From Clostridia bacterium (GTDB lineage: Bacteria; Bacillota; Clostridia; Acetivibrionales; DSM-2933), in assembly GCA_026416815.1 (NCBI GenBank), contig JAOAEJ010000073.1, forward strand, positions 1-64,000: a DNA stretch of 64,000 nt, given 5' to 3'. Shown one piece after another: positions 55,497 to 64,000 of the stretch; the stretch's first letter is position 1; every line of letters begins with the position of its first letter. A program made the translations under genes and the position numbers. Below the pieces are notes generated by a model, which was not told where the DNA came from, did not search any database, and saw nothing but the letters and a program-made list of their open reading frames with translations.

Positions 55497-55883
55497 TTAT
55501 TGACCGCAGCCTCCACCGCAAGAACCGCATTTATTGGGCGAACATGGCTCTTCACCGGTGATTGCGAATATCATAACATCGTTTATCTGTTTCATGAATC
55601 TATCAAATGCAGTTTTCGATTCGAGATAGAATCTCGTCACTTCATAGTTATTTATTTCATCTTGCTTTGAAAGAAGTCTTTCTTTTACATCATCTATTGT
55701 TTCCTTGGGCTTGTTTTCCTTTGTTGCTCTTACCATCTCTATTTGAAGCATCTTATATTCATTCATCAGTGTTTTTGACTTATCATCCGCCTCTATTGCA
55801 GCTTCAGATTTTTTATAGTTTGACATTTGTTCCGATTGTGCAATCATTTTTCCCAATTCTTTTGCCTTCTCAAATATGTCCAT
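55497..55883 (-). CDS. YlbF/YmcA (RicA-like) family protein with Cys tail
   Basis: A 128-residue YlbF/YmcA-family protein, helical through residue about 108. In Bacillus, YmcA, YlbF and YaaT form a complex with Fe-S clusters that acts with RNase Y. The C-terminal tail here has four cysteines, C114, C119, C122 and C126 (EEPCSPNKCGSCGGGCGQ), a likely metal site. Its position between miaB and mutS matches the Bacillus miaB (ymcB)-ymcA-mutS order. The ATG at 55883 follows AAAGGAG; the in-frame extension to 55940 is untranslated. Confidence 0.85.
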   Translation of the reverse strand: MDIFEKAKELGKMIAQSEQMSNYKKSEAAIEADDKSKTLMNEYKMLQIEMVRATKENKPKETIDDVKERLLSKQDEINNYEVTRFYLESKTAFDRFMKQINDVMIFAITGEEPCSPNKCGSCGGGCGQ

Positions 55884-56103
55884 GATATACTCCTTTGAAT
55901 TATAAATATTATCTATATCAACCACATGTAATTTTATCATATATTTAAGAAAAAATCACAAAAAACACTTTAATATATTATCCTTTTATGTCAGGTAGAT
56001 TATACCACAATATCTAAAAAGCATACTAAAAAACCGATTATCTAATAAACGTCTAAAACTCACCAATAGATAACCGGTTTAATAAAGTTAAATATATATA
56101 CGT

Positions 56104-57513
56104 TTAAATAAGCGTTCCTTCCAAAGACCAAGTTTGTACCTTATCGATGCGCACTCTGACGAGCTTGCCTACCAGCTCGCTGCTGCCCTTAAAGTTGACA
56201 ATTTTGTTTGTCTCAGTCCTTCCTGTGTAGGTAGTATTGCTATTCTTGCTTAATCCCTCTACTAATATCTCAACTTCCTTCCCCAGAAGCTCATCGTTTA
56301 TTTCTTTGCTTATTCTGTTCTGCACTTCCAAAAGCCTGTCAAATCTATGTTTTTTCACATCGTCCGATACCTGCTCCGTACTCTTTGCTGCAGGTGTACC
56401 GGTTCTTTTGGAGTATAAAAAGGTATATGCCATATCATAGCGTACCTTCTCCATCACATCTACCGTATCGTCAAAATCCTCTTCGGTTTCTCCAGGAAAA
56501 CCTATAATAATATCGGTAGACAATGATATTCCCGGTATGTTTTCTTTAACCTTGGCTATAAGCTCAAGATATTGTTCCTTTGTATACTTTCTGTTCATTT
56601 CGTCTAATACTTTTGTACTCCCTGCTTGTACAGGAAGGTGTAAATGGTTGCAGACCTTACGGCAATCGCGTATTGCATATATAAGCTCATCGGACAAATC
56701 TTTTGGGTGAGAGGTCATAAACCTTATTCTTTCAATTCCATCAACCTTGTTCAATTCATATAAAAGCTTCGCAAAGCTTATATCTTCACCTAAATCCTTG
56801 CCGTAGGAATTTACGTTTTGCCCCAGAAGCGTTATTTCCTTATAACCCTGTTGGCCCAACACTGTAACCTCGTTCACTATATCTTTAAGTCCCCTGCTTC
56901 TTTCTCTGCCGCGGACATAGGGTACAATACAGTAAGAGCAAAAATTGTTACAGCCATACATTACCGTAACCCATGCCTTTACTCCATCTTTACGCTCTAT
57001 AGGCATATCTTCAGCAATAAAGCCTGATGACTCCCATATGTCAACAATGGTCTTTCCGGACATCATCGAGGAGTATACAAGCTCGGGGAATTTGTAGAGA
57101 TTATGGGTACCGAATATAAGGTCTACATGTCTATATTTTTGCTTTATATGTTCAACAACCTCCGGCTGCTGCATCATACAGCCACATACTGCTATGATAA
57201 GGTCAGGGTTTTGCTTTTTTAAACGCTTTAATGATCCTAAATGCCCGTAAACCTTCAGTTCGGCATTTTCTCTTACACAACAAGTATTATAAATTATCAA
57301 ATCGCTATCTTCAGTCTTTTGTGATTCAGTATAACCCATTTCTGCGAGCATACCCGCAAGCCTTTCGGAATCATTCTCATTCATCTGGCATCCAAAAGTA
57401 CTTATGCTATACTTTTTAAGCTTACCTAGGTTTAACTCCCTGATAAGATGTAAAAATTCTTTTTGCCTCACTATCTCTTCCTGAGGAACAACCACAGTTT
57501 CTCTTTTGCTCAT
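56104..57513 (-). CDS. miaB: tRNA methylthiotransferase MiaB
   Basis: A 469-residue radical-SAM enzyme that adds a methylthio group at C2 of i6A37 in tRNA. The N-terminal auxiliary cluster cysteines are in [12 protein letters not shown] (near 42), CCVREN and CGCMMQ; the radical-SAM CxxxCxxC motif is [11 protein letters not shown] (near 188); the TRAM domain forms the end ([13 protein letters not shown]...). It is followed by the RicA-like gene, whose relatives interact with MiaB activity in Bacillus. Confidence 0.96.
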   Translation of the reverse strand: MSKRETVVVPQEEIVRQKEFLHLIRELNLGKLKKYSISTFGCQMNENDSERLAGMLAEMGYTESQKTEDSDLIIYNTCCVRENAELKVYGHLGSLKRLKKQNPDLIIAVCGCMMQQPEVVEHIKQKYRHVDLIFGTHNLYKFPELVYSSMMSGKTIVDIWESSGFIAEDMPIERKDGVKAWVTVMYGCNNFCSYCIVPYVRGRERSRGLKDIVNEVTVLGQQGYKEITLLGQNVNSYGKDLGEDISFAKLLYELNKVDGIERIRFMTSHPKDLSDELIYAIRDCRKVCNHLHLPVQAGSTKVLDEMNRKYTKEQYLELIAKVKENIPGISLSTDIIIGFPGETEEDFDDTVDVMEKVRYDMAYTFLYSKRTGTPAAKSTEQVSDDVKKHRFDRLLEVQNRISKEINDELLGKEVEILVEGLSKNSNTTYTGRTETNKIVNFKGSSELVGKLVRVRIDKVQTWSLEGTLI

Positions 57514-57628
57514 GCAACTCTTTCCTCTCCGTAAATGCTACTGACTATTATAATTATTATTTTTTATATTATCAAGTTTTATTAATAATTAGAAATACGT
57601 TACATCAAACTTGTGCCAAATGCAACAT

Positions 57629-57660
57629 TAAAAAGGCCCCGCTGTGTGCGGAGCCTCTAT
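57629..57660 (-). terminator. Intrinsic terminator of the HD-GYP gene
   Basis: Stem AGGCCCCGC (57634-57642) / GCGGAGCCT (57648-57656) with one wobble pair, followed on the minus strand by TTTTTAATG. It lies 8 bases after the 57668 stop. Confidence 0.75.
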
Positions 57661-57667
57661 TTCTTAC

Positions 57668-58624
57668 TTATTCAACTACTTCGTCAAATGCATCTACCAC
57701 TTGTCCGTCCAGTTCGCCTCGGGAAACAGATTCCCTTAGAATAGCAAAAGCTTCCTGCTTGGTCATTGCTTTTCTGTACGACCTGTCACTTGTTACAGCA
57801 TCATAAATGTCAGCTACTGTCATTATTCTTGTTTCGATATTTATTTCGCTAGAACCTATTCGATCAGGATAACCTCTGCCGTTTAATTTCTCATGGTGAT
57901 GCCTTATGATTCTCTTTACTTTATCAAAAGATTTTATAGGGCTGCATATCTCTTCTCCAATGACAGGATGGTTTTGAATTAATCCGAATTCCTCATCGGT
58001 TAGACGCCCGGGCTTATTTAATATTAAATCCGGAACGCCTATCTTACCTATATCATGGAGCAATCCTGCCATAGTAATATCCTTTAGCTGCTGCTCATCC
58101 AACCCCATTTTCTTGCCTATTTTGGTAGCAAATAAACTAACCCTCTCTGCATGACCTACAGTGTATTTATCTTTAACCTCAACAGCTTTTGCAAGAGATT
58201 TGATTATGTTGTTAGCATTTTCAAGCTGATCAATTGCGTGCTTCAGCTTTAGCAATGATTCCACTTTTAAAGTCAACTCCAGTGTATCGTCGGCTTTATT
58301 TAGAAAATCATTTGCACCAGCAGAAATAGAAGAATTTTTATCTTCCTTAATGCCTGAAGAAGTTATAATTATTACAGGCGTTAAAGAGGTTTTTTCATTA
58401 TTTTTTACTATTTTGCAAACTTCTAAACCGTTCAAGTAAGGCATATCCAAATCCAAAATTATTAGATCGGGATTCACCTCGTCAATTACTTGAAGACTCT
58501 GCCTGCCGTCATATGCTTTATAGACCTGGTAGCCATGTCTTTTAAGCAGCATTTCGAGCTTGCTTAGAATAGTAACTGAATCATCAGCAATTACAATTTT
58601 TGAACCCTCTACTTTTAAATCCAT
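57668..58624 (-). CDS. Response regulator with HD-GYP phosphodiesterase domain
   Basis: A 318-residue two-domain protein: receiver 1-125 with acidic residues D14/D15 and phospho-acceptor D58 (LIILDLDMP), a short linker, and HD-GYP domain at about 145-310 with LLHDIGKIGVPD (HD) and HHEKLNGRGYPDRI (GYP). It probably hydrolyses c-di-GMP to pGpG/GMP under control of phosphorylation; no partner kinase is adjacent. The ATG at 58624 follows AGAGAGG; the ORF extension to 58660 lacks support. Confidence 0.9.
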   Translation of the reverse strand: MDLKVEGSKIVIADDSVTILSKLEMLLKRHGYQVYKAYDGRQSLQVIDEVNPDLIILDLDMPYLNGLEVCKIVKNNEKTSLTPVIIITSSGIKEDKNSSISAGANDFLNKADDTLELTLKVESLLKLKHAIDQLENANNIIKSLAKAVEVKDKYTVGHAERVSLFATKIGKKMGLDEQQLKDITMAGLLHDIGKIGVPDLILNKPGRLTDEEFGLIQNHPVIGEEICSPIKSFDKVKRIIRHHHEKLNGRGYPDRIGSSEINIETRIMTVADIYDAVTSDRSYRKAMTKQEAFAILRESVSRGELDGQVVDAFDEVVE

Positions 58625-58742
58625 AATATACCTCTCTTTACTATATCTATGGTATATCACACAATTACGGCAAGCATTTCGACAATAATATAATAATTAT
58701 ATCACAAATTTTGAGAAAATTCAAAAATTCTCTATACTTTTA

Positions 58743-60737
58743 CTATTTTTTCTGAAGTAAACTCTCTGAACGCTTAACTACATTCTCAACAGTAAATCCG
58801 AACTCTTTGAATAAAACTTCATAAGGTGCAGAAGCTCCGAAGTTATCCATTGAAATTATATCTCCATCCAGACCTATATATTTATGCCATCCATATGAAG
58901 ATCCAGCTTCCACAGCAAGTCTAGTCCTTACATTTTTAGGCAATACACTTTCTTTATAGCATTCGGGCTGCTCCTCAAAGAGTTCCCATGACGGCATACT
59001 AATTACCCTAGCATCAATACCCTTTTCCTTTAGCATTTTACCTGCTTCAAAAACAAGGCCCACTTCCGATCCTGAAGCCATGAGAATAATGTCCGGATCA
59101 GCTTTATCTGAATCTAAAAGTATGTACGCACCCTTTAATGCCTCACGGCTGGTTTCTTTTATAACAGGCAGATTTTGCCTTGTCAGTACCAGGGCAATAG
59201 GAGTATCCTTTCTCGTAACAGCTGTATACCATGCAGCAGCAGTTTCCCTTGAATCTGCAGGACGAAATACTATGATATTCGGCATACTGCGAAGTGCTGC
59301 CAAATGCTCGATAGGTTGGTGAGTAGGGCCATCTTCACCTACACCGATGCTGTCGTGGGTAAACACATATGTAACAGGCAATTTCATTAATGCTGAAAGC
59401 CTCATTGCAGGAGTCATATAATTGCTGAATACAAAGAAGGTCGCTACATAAGGCTTAAGGCCTCCATGTACAGCCATACCGTTGGCAATCGCCCCCATTG
59501 CGTGTTCCCTTACTCCAAAATGAATATTGGAGCCGACATAGTTTTCGGCAGAAAATTCTTCACGGCCTTTCATTACGCTTTTATTTGAAGGTCCCAAATC
59601 AGCTGAGCCACCAATCAAGTTAGGCATAATTTGCGCTATGCGGTTTAATACAGTTTCCGATGAAACTCTTGTAGCGATAGACTTTTCTTCAAACTGCCAG
59701 AAGCTATCATCATTAAGTGCTTCCACAGGTATTTCACCACTGTGCCAGAACTCCCATTCTTTAGCAAGCTCAGGGTATTTCACTTTGTAGGATTCCCAAA
59801 TAGAATTCCATTCTTCTTCGTATTTTCTGCAGACGCTTGTCAGAGCTGTCATATATGATTTTACTTCATCTGGAACGGTGAACGTTTCAGATGTCTCCCA
59901 ACCGAGACATTGCTTGGTCTGGCTGATATTTTCCTCTCCCAAAGGCTCACCATGGGCAGATGCCTTACCTTGTTTTGCAGGACAACCAAAACCTATGCTT
60001 GTTTTTATAATAATAAGGGATGGTTTTTTTGCCTCGGCTTTTGCGGCCTCTACTGCAGTACTTATATCATCTATGTTATTCCCATCTTCTACACTTTGGA
60101 CGTGCCACCCGAAGGCTTCAAATCTCTTAGCAACATCTTCTCTAAAAGTAAGATCGGTGTTACCTTCTATAGTTATGTTGTTTGAGTCATATAAAACCAC
60201 AAGTTTACCTAGCTCAAGGGTTCCCGCCAGTGACGCAGCTTCCGAAGCTATACCTTCCATCATGCAACCATCACCCGAAAGTACATATGTATAGTGGTCT
60301 ACAAGCTTATGGTCAGGCTTGTTGAATTTAGCTGCCAGATGTGCTTCTGCCATTGCCATTCCCACACCGTTTGCTATGCCCTGTCCTAGTGGACCGGTGG
60401 TTGTCTCTACACCAACGGTATGTCCAAACTCAGGATGTCCAGGTGTTTTACTACCTAACTGCCTGAAGTTTTTTATATCTTCAATTGTAACACCATAGCC
60501 AAACAAGTGAAGCAACGAATACAAAAGCATTGACCCATGTCCTGCCGAAAGTATAAAGCGGTCGCGGTCTTTCCACTCGGGATTCGACGGATTATGTTTT
60601 AAATGCCTTGCCCATAGGGTATAGGCCATAGGAGCAGCCCCCATTGGCAACCCCGGATGTCCTGAGTTTGCTTTTTGTATCGCTTCTGCTGACAGTATTC
60701 GTATCGTGTTAATGCTCATCTGATCAATCTGACTCAT
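58743..60737 (-). CDS. tkt: Transketolase
   Basis: A 664-residue thiamine-diphosphate enzyme of the non-oxidative pentose phosphate pathway. The TPP site is [15 protein letters not shown] (near 153), the pyrimidine-binding domain has FVFSNYM and [19 protein letters not shown] (near 460-480), and the C-terminal domain ends normally. Full-length single-chain form, unlike the split clostridial type. It begins 29 bases after the OPRT-like gene ends. Confidence 0.95.
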   Translation of the reverse strand: MSQIDQMSINTIRILSAEAIQKANSGHPGLPMGAAPMAYTLWARHLKHNPSNPEWKDRDRFILSAGHGSMLLYSLLHLFGYGVTIEDIKNFRQLGSKTPGHPEFGHTVGVETTTGPLGQGIANGVGMAMAEAHLAAKFNKPDHKLVDHYTYVLSGDGCMMEGIASEAASLAGTLELGKLVVLYDSNNITIEGNTDLTFREDVAKRFEAFGWHVQSVEDGNNIDDISTAVEAAKAEAKKPSLIIIKTSIGFGCPAKQGKASAHGEPLGEENISQTKQCLGWETSETFTVPDEVKSYMTALTSVCRKYEEEWNSIWESYKVKYPELAKEWEFWHSGEIPVEALNDDSFWQFEEKSIATRVSSETVLNRIAQIMPNLIGGSADLGPSNKSVMKGREEFSAENYVGSNIHFGVREHAMGAIANGMAVHGGLKPYVATFFVFSNYMTPAMRLSALMKLPVTYVFTHDSIGVGEDGPTHQPIEHLAALRSMPNIIVFRPADSRETAAAWYTAVTRKDTPIALVLTRQNLPVIKETSREALKGAYILLDSDKADPDIILMASGSEVGLVFEAGKMLKEKGIDARVISMPSWELFEEQPECYKESVLPKNVRTRLAVEAGSSYGWHKYIGLDGDIISMDNFGASAPYEVLFKEFGFTVENVVKRSESLLQKK

Positions 60738-60766
60738 TTCTTTATTACTCTCCTCTTCTTTGAGTT

Positions 60767-61633
60767 TTATATATTCAAATCATAAATGTTTTTTTCTATA
60801 CACAGCTTAGCTCTTTCCTTTGTCTTCTCATCAGCAGCAAGAGCATTTGTTAGGAATTCAGGGTGTTGTTCTAGAAACTTCTTCATAGCTTCTTTTGGGT
60901 TTTCTATGTAATTTAAAATCATTGAATATTGCTCGTTATTTATAAGATTCATAGATAGCGCATTGTCAAAAAGCTTTTTATCAATGTCCACCATTGAATA
61001 GGACTTTACATCATAACGTGAAAGTAATTCCTCACCGCCCTGCTTTCTATCTACCACTACTACACTCCACTTCAAAATCCCATTTTTTTCTTTTATGGCG
61101 GGAATCCATGCTCTTTCATAGCTCGATGCCTCAGTTATAAGGTCGGCAATGTGTAGTATTTTTTTTCCTTTTAGGTCGGTTAGTTCTTCAACTTTATCAT
61201 TATAGGATATAACTGTAGTCAGATCTTTATAAATGGTAATGTGAGGTTTGCCCAACTTTTGTGCGATAATAAGTGAAAAGAACCAATCTCTTCTTTCTCC
61301 TCCAGAAATGCAATCAATATCCTCTAAACTGATATTATCTTTTATGAAAGTACACATTTCATCAATTAATCCGCTATATATTTTATCGTTTTCATAGTTT
61401 TCCTTTGTTATATTAAGCAACTTTTGAGGACATGTGTATTTATCTTCCTTTTCACTGTCAATAACTTTTAATAGATGGTTAGCTTTTTCCTCGCTACCGT
61501 AAAGAAAATGAGTATTTATGTAGTATGGACCAATTGTTCCGGAAGTGTACCAGAAAGGCTTATCCTGAGGACACACTCTTAACGCTTTTGTTTCAAATAG
61601 CCATGATATCAGCTTATCACTTTTAGCAGCCAA
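60767..61633 (-). CDS. Orotate-phosphoribosyltransferase-like protein
   Basis: A 288-residue protein with family segments of OPRT ([14 protein letters not shown] near 28, then [14 protein letters not shown] near 195). It is longer than a typical PyrE (about 200-220), with an added helical C-terminal third ([22 protein letters not shown]). The PRPP loop is unusual: [13 protein letters not shown] stands where the acidic DD-xx-T-G motif is expected. It may lack or change that activity. pyrD and pyrK lie upstream on the same strand. Confidence 0.7.
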   Translation of the reverse strand: MAAKSDKLISWLFETKALRVCPQDKPFWYTSGTIGPYYINTHFLYGSEEKANHLLKVIDSEKEDKYTCPQKLLNITKENYENDKIYSGLIDEMCTFIKDNISLEDIDCISGGERRDWFFSLIIAQKLGKPHITIYKDLTTVISYNDKVEELTDLKGKKILHIADLITEASSYERAWIPAIKEKNGILKWSVVVVDRKQGGEELLSRYDVKSYSMVDIDKKLFDNALSMNLINNEQYSMILNYIENPKEAMKKFLEQHPEFLTNALAADEKTKERAKLCIEKNIYDLNI

Positions 61634-61749
61634 CTTCTTTTCCTCCTATTTATTAACAAGGTAATTGGTTTATAAGTATAGCCTTACTTATAAGCCCAAT
61701 ATATCATTTGTTGGTATTTTACACCAACCGCAAAATTTTTCAAAAAACT

Positions 61750-61780
61750 TGAAAAAGGCCTATACTAAGTAGACCTATTT
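61750..61780 (-). terminator. Probable terminator after the phosphatase gene
   Basis: Stem AGGTCTA / TAGGCCT (61756-61776) with a G-T pair, followed on the minus strand by TTTTTCAAG. It lies about 100 bases past the 61876 stop and separates the pyrD unit from the OPRT-like gene. Confidence 0.45.
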
Positions 61781-61875
61781 CTATTATAAGCATGAATGTG
61801 TTATTAAACAAGCAAAAATGTCTTAATTTGAACTAAAAATAGAAAAGTGACTAAACATAATCGCAGTCTTTTCAG

Positions 61876-62565
61876 CTATTTTGGAGACTCACGTCCCTCA
61901 AATCTTGCTTTGTATTCAGCCCACCACTCTTGATTTTGAAGTGTGCTGAACTCTTTTCCAAGATGTGAAGCATCCCCCTCGATAGCTACGATAAATTTTT
62001 CATCTTCATAATCTACTATAGTAATCGATGTATTATCATACCATATTATATTGAGCATTTCTTCCAAGCTAACACTTAGAAAATGGCACATCAAGGACTT
62101 TATAGCAGTACCGTGGGTCACTATGCAAATTTTTTTACCCCTGTTATCATTTATTATTTGCATGACTTCTGAAACAAGTCTCCGCTGAAACTGCTCCATA
62201 GTTTCTCCATTAGGCATACAGTGAATATGAGGCTTATTCTCCCATGTATAATGTTCGTGGGGCCACAAAGAAGGTAATTCGTCCCACCTTTTTCCTTCCC
62301 AATCTCCTCCGTTTATTTCCTTTAGCCTATCGGTTCGGATAATTGGAAGACCCTTAATTTTAGATATATACTCAGCAGTTTGTAGAGTCCTCTTTAAGCT
62401 GCTTGAATATAATATATCAATTTCGGTATCCTTTAATCTATCAGCAACTCTACTTGCCTGGATATGGCCTCTCTCAGTAATCTCACTATCGGTCCACCCA
62501 TGAAACACCCTGTTTAAATTGCCTTCTGCCTCTGCATGGCGTACAAAAATCAACCTAGTTTTCAT
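61876..62565 (-). CDS. Histidine phosphatase family protein
   Basis: A 229-residue phosphoglycerate-mutase-superfamily phosphatase. The catalytic motif is VRHAEAEGN, with RHA instead of the usual RHG; other conserved parts are SSSLKRTLQTAEYI, GDWEGKRWDEL and the second histidine in VTHGTAIKSL. It could be a phosphatase for small sugar phosphates. It starts 4 bases after the pyrD stop, so it lies in the pyr transcript. Confidence 0.85.
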   Translation of the reverse strand: MKTRLIFVRHAEAEGNLNRVFHGWTDSEITERGHIQASRVADRLKDTEIDILYSSSLKRTLQTAEYISKIKGLPIIRTDRLKEINGGDWEGKRWDELPSLWPHEHYTWENKPHIHCMPNGETMEQFQRRLVSEVMQIINDNRGKKICIVTHGTAIKSLMCHFLSVSLEEMLNIIWYDNTSITIVDYEDEKFIVAIEGDASHLGKEFSTLQNQEWWAEYKARFEGRESPK

Positions 62566-62569
62566 TTAC

Positions 62570-63490
62570 TCACCCGTTTAACTCTAATTTGCCTATTACA
62601 TCATAGGCATTACTATAGTTATACTTCGTAAGGTAGCTTTCTATTCCGGTCACTACTTCCAGACATGCAGCCGGATCAATAAAGTTATAAGTACCAACCA
62701 TTACGCCGCTTGCACCGGCAAGCATGAATTCTATTGCATCGTCACCGTTTGAAATACCACCCATTCCTATAAGCGGAATTTTAACAACCCTCGAAACCTC
62801 ATGCACCATTCTGACCGCAATGGGTTTTACTGCTGGACCGGATAACCCTCCCACGTTGTTAGCGAGAATAGGGCGCTTCTTGTGTATATCAATAGCCATC
62901 CCAAGGATTGTATTTATTAGAGATAGTGCATCCGCTCCGGCGTCCTCGGCAGCAATAGCTATTTCCTTTATATCCGTTACATTTGGAGTTAGCTTAACTA
63001 TCAGCGGCTTTTTACAGTAAGGCTTTACACGCTTTGTAATTTCCGCAATTCCCCCGGGAGTGTTTCCAAAGGATACACATCCAGCCTTAACGTTAGGACA
63101 TGATACATTCAGCTCTATAGCGTCAATATCAGCATCGCTTAGTATTTCAACCATTTCACAGTAGTCTTCTATTGTGCTTCCGGCAACATTGGCGATAATT
63201 TTAGTATCGAATTGCCTTAAGAAAGGTAGCTCTTCCTTTATAAAAGCCTCTACTCCAGGATTTTGAAGGCCAACACTATTTAATATACCTGCTGGAGTTT
63301 CTGCAATCCTTGGAGGCTTATTACCAGGCCTGGGTGCTAAAGTCAAACCTTTAACCGATATAGCTCCCAACCCGTTCAAATCCATATAGTCGGCAAACTC
63401 TCTTCCAAATCCGAAAGTACCTGACGCTGCCATGACGGGATTTTTAAATTTTACACCAGCAATTTCAACGCTTAAATCGATATTACTCAT
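62570..63490 (-). CDS. pyrD: Dihydroorotate dehydrogenase 1B catalytic subunit
   Basis: A 306-residue flavoprotein that oxidises dihydroorotate to orotate and works with PyrK. The active-site cysteine lies in ELNVSCPNVKAG (near 130), with LTPNVTDI and GMGGISNGDDAIEFMLAGASGVMVGT near the C-terminus. The ATG at 63490 follows GAGGTG. It overlaps pyrK by 8 bases, consistent with an electron-transfer complex. Confidence 0.95.
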   Translation of the reverse strand: MSNIDLSVEIAGVKFKNPVMAASGTFGFGREFADYMDLNGLGAISVKGLTLAPRPGNKPPRIAETPAGILNSVGLQNPGVEAFIKEELPFLRQFDTKIIANVAGSTIEDYCEMVEILSDADIDAIELNVSCPNVKAGCVSFGNTPGGIAEITKRVKPYCKKPLIVKLTPNVTDIKEIAIAAEDAGADALSLINTILGMAIDIHKKRPILANNVGGLSGPAVKPIAVRMVHEVSRVVKIPLIGMGGISNGDDAIEFMLAGASGVMVGTYNFIDPAACLEVVTGIESYLTKYNYSNAYDVIGKLELNG

Positions 63491-64000
63491 CAAATATCAC
63501 CTCATCACTCCAGAATACCGGGCCATCCTTGCAAACATGGCTATATTCCCATTCGTCTCCAAGTTTCGTCTTACAAGCACATACGAGACATGCTCCTATA
63601 CCGCATCCCATACGCTGTTCAAGGGATACTTGACACTTTATACCATTTTTATTCGCTATTTCAACAACTTTTTTAATCATTGGTAAAGGACCACATGTAT
63701 ATATGAGATCAAAATTGTTTTCAAGCAGGTCTTTTTCGAGCAGGTCTATTATAAGGCCTTTATGTCCTGCACTTCCATCATCGGTGGATATGAATAATCT
63801 GTCACTAGCACTTTTGAATTCGTCCATAAGCACTATATATTCCTTATTTCTAAATCCTAAAAAGGCTGTTTTTGAAACAGATTTCTTTTCTTTTAAAAGA
63901 CTGAGCAGAGGGAATACGCCGATACCTCCGCCAATTACAGCAATATTCTTATACTCATCGGACAAATCAAAGGGTTGTCCCAGCGGTCCGATTAAGTCCA
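63483..64000 (-). CDS. pyrK: Dihydroorotate dehydrogenase electron-transfer subunit PyrK (partial)
   Basis: C-terminal part only; the gene continues past the window edge. The visible 172 residues start in the FAD/NAD region with IGPLGQPF, VIGGGIGVFPLLSLL and YTCGPLPMI, and end in a [2Fe-2S] site MGCGIGACLVCACKT with a further cysteine in SHVCKDGP. PyrK carries electrons from PyrD to NAD. The first ATG-like codon in the ORF (TTG at 63965) is internal, not the start. Confidence 0.93.
   Translation of the reverse strand, partial: DLIGPLGQPFDLSDEYKNIAVIGGGIGVFPLLSLLKEKKSVSKTAFLGFRNKEYIVLMDEFKSASDRLFISTDDGSAGHKGLIIDLLEKDLLENNFDLIYTCGPLPMIKKVVEIANKNGIKCQVSLEQRMGCGIGACLVCACKTKLGDEWEYSHVCKDGPVFWSDEVIFDE

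Noticed and set aside
59878-60294. 138-aa plus-strand ORF opposite transketolase
   Set aside because: Antisense shadow; the tkt frame has clear catalytic motifs.
1-64000. CRISPR arrays, rRNA, tRNA or phage genes
   Set aside because: No regular spacer-repeat array, no rRNA, no tRNA-like cloverleaf with a TTCGA loop and no phage structural genes were seen by eye; a tRNAscan/Infernal run would settle the RNA side.

Overview
The window is low-GC DNA with dense gene packing, Shine-Dalgarno starts, intrinsic terminators and Firmicute-type regulators. The gene order miaB, ricA-like, mutS, mutL, miaA, hfq next to lexA and a LysM SOS gene, the iscR-iscS-iscU-mnmA cluster, a tandem glycine riboswitch, SLH-domain and VanW proteins and a class 1B PyrD/PyrK all point to an anaerobic Clostridia member. 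A Ruminiclostridium/Acetivibrio-like relative is my inference, not proven. Nearly all of the window is chromosomal housekeeping; the only clear mobile element is one intact IS256-family insertion.

Layout. 1-5 kb: two near-identical LacI-type repressors flank a two-component pair, with copies of a small structured repeat around them. 5-8.2 kb: a Xer-type recombinase, an LCP cell-wall protein and a DedA protein. 8.2-12.1 kb: HAD phosphatase, M18 aminopeptidase, SfsA, PHP phosphatase. 12.1-15.4 kb: Fe-S/tRNA-thiolation operon iscR-iscS-iscU-mnmA. 15.5-18.7 kb: YkuS-like protein, LarA homologue, small membrane protein, RarA. 18.9-23.3 kb: a 38-residue membrane ORF, a lipoprotein, a SIMPL protein and an OmpR/EnvZ-type pair. 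23.4-29.3 kb: ferredoxin/flavodoxin fusion, small kinase, then a MarR-controlled MacAB-like efflux operon. 29.3-34.6 kb: PilZ protein and an envelope group (TPR lipoprotein, copper-amine-oxidase-domain protein, HtrA). 34.8-42.3 kb: glyA under a tandem glycine riboswitch, AIR-synthase-like protein, DUF2225, VanW, and thiI with a second cysteine desulfurase. 42.5-47.6 kb: SLH-GH18 protein, TMTC-like TPR membrane protein, IS256. 47.7-57.5 kb: Cys-rich small protein, SOS pair, then hfq-miaA-mutL-mutS-ricA-miaB. 57.7-64 kb: HD-GYP regulator, transketolase, OPRT-like protein, histidine phosphatase, pyrD and a pyrK cut by the window edge.

How the genes work together. Sulfur is mobilised by two desulfurases, one beside IscU/MnmA and one beside ThiI, so tRNA thiolation and Fe-S assembly are paired with their own donors; MiaA/MiaB and the Cys-tailed RicA-like protein extend the tRNA-modification theme. 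MutS/MutL, RarA and LexA form the DNA-repair side, and the LysM gene facing lexA under shared LexA boxes is the likely SOS division inhibitor. PilZ and HD-GYP proteins suggest c-di-GMP signalling. Many envelope proteins (LCP, VanW, HtrA, SLH-GH18, TMTC-like) share the region, but no single novel multi-gene system is evident. The least explained signals are the 119-125 bp structured repeat, the ATT-start YkuS-like gene, the tiny membrane ORF, the triple 15-bp repeat at the marR promoter and the 99-bp hairpin between the ricA-like gene and mutS.
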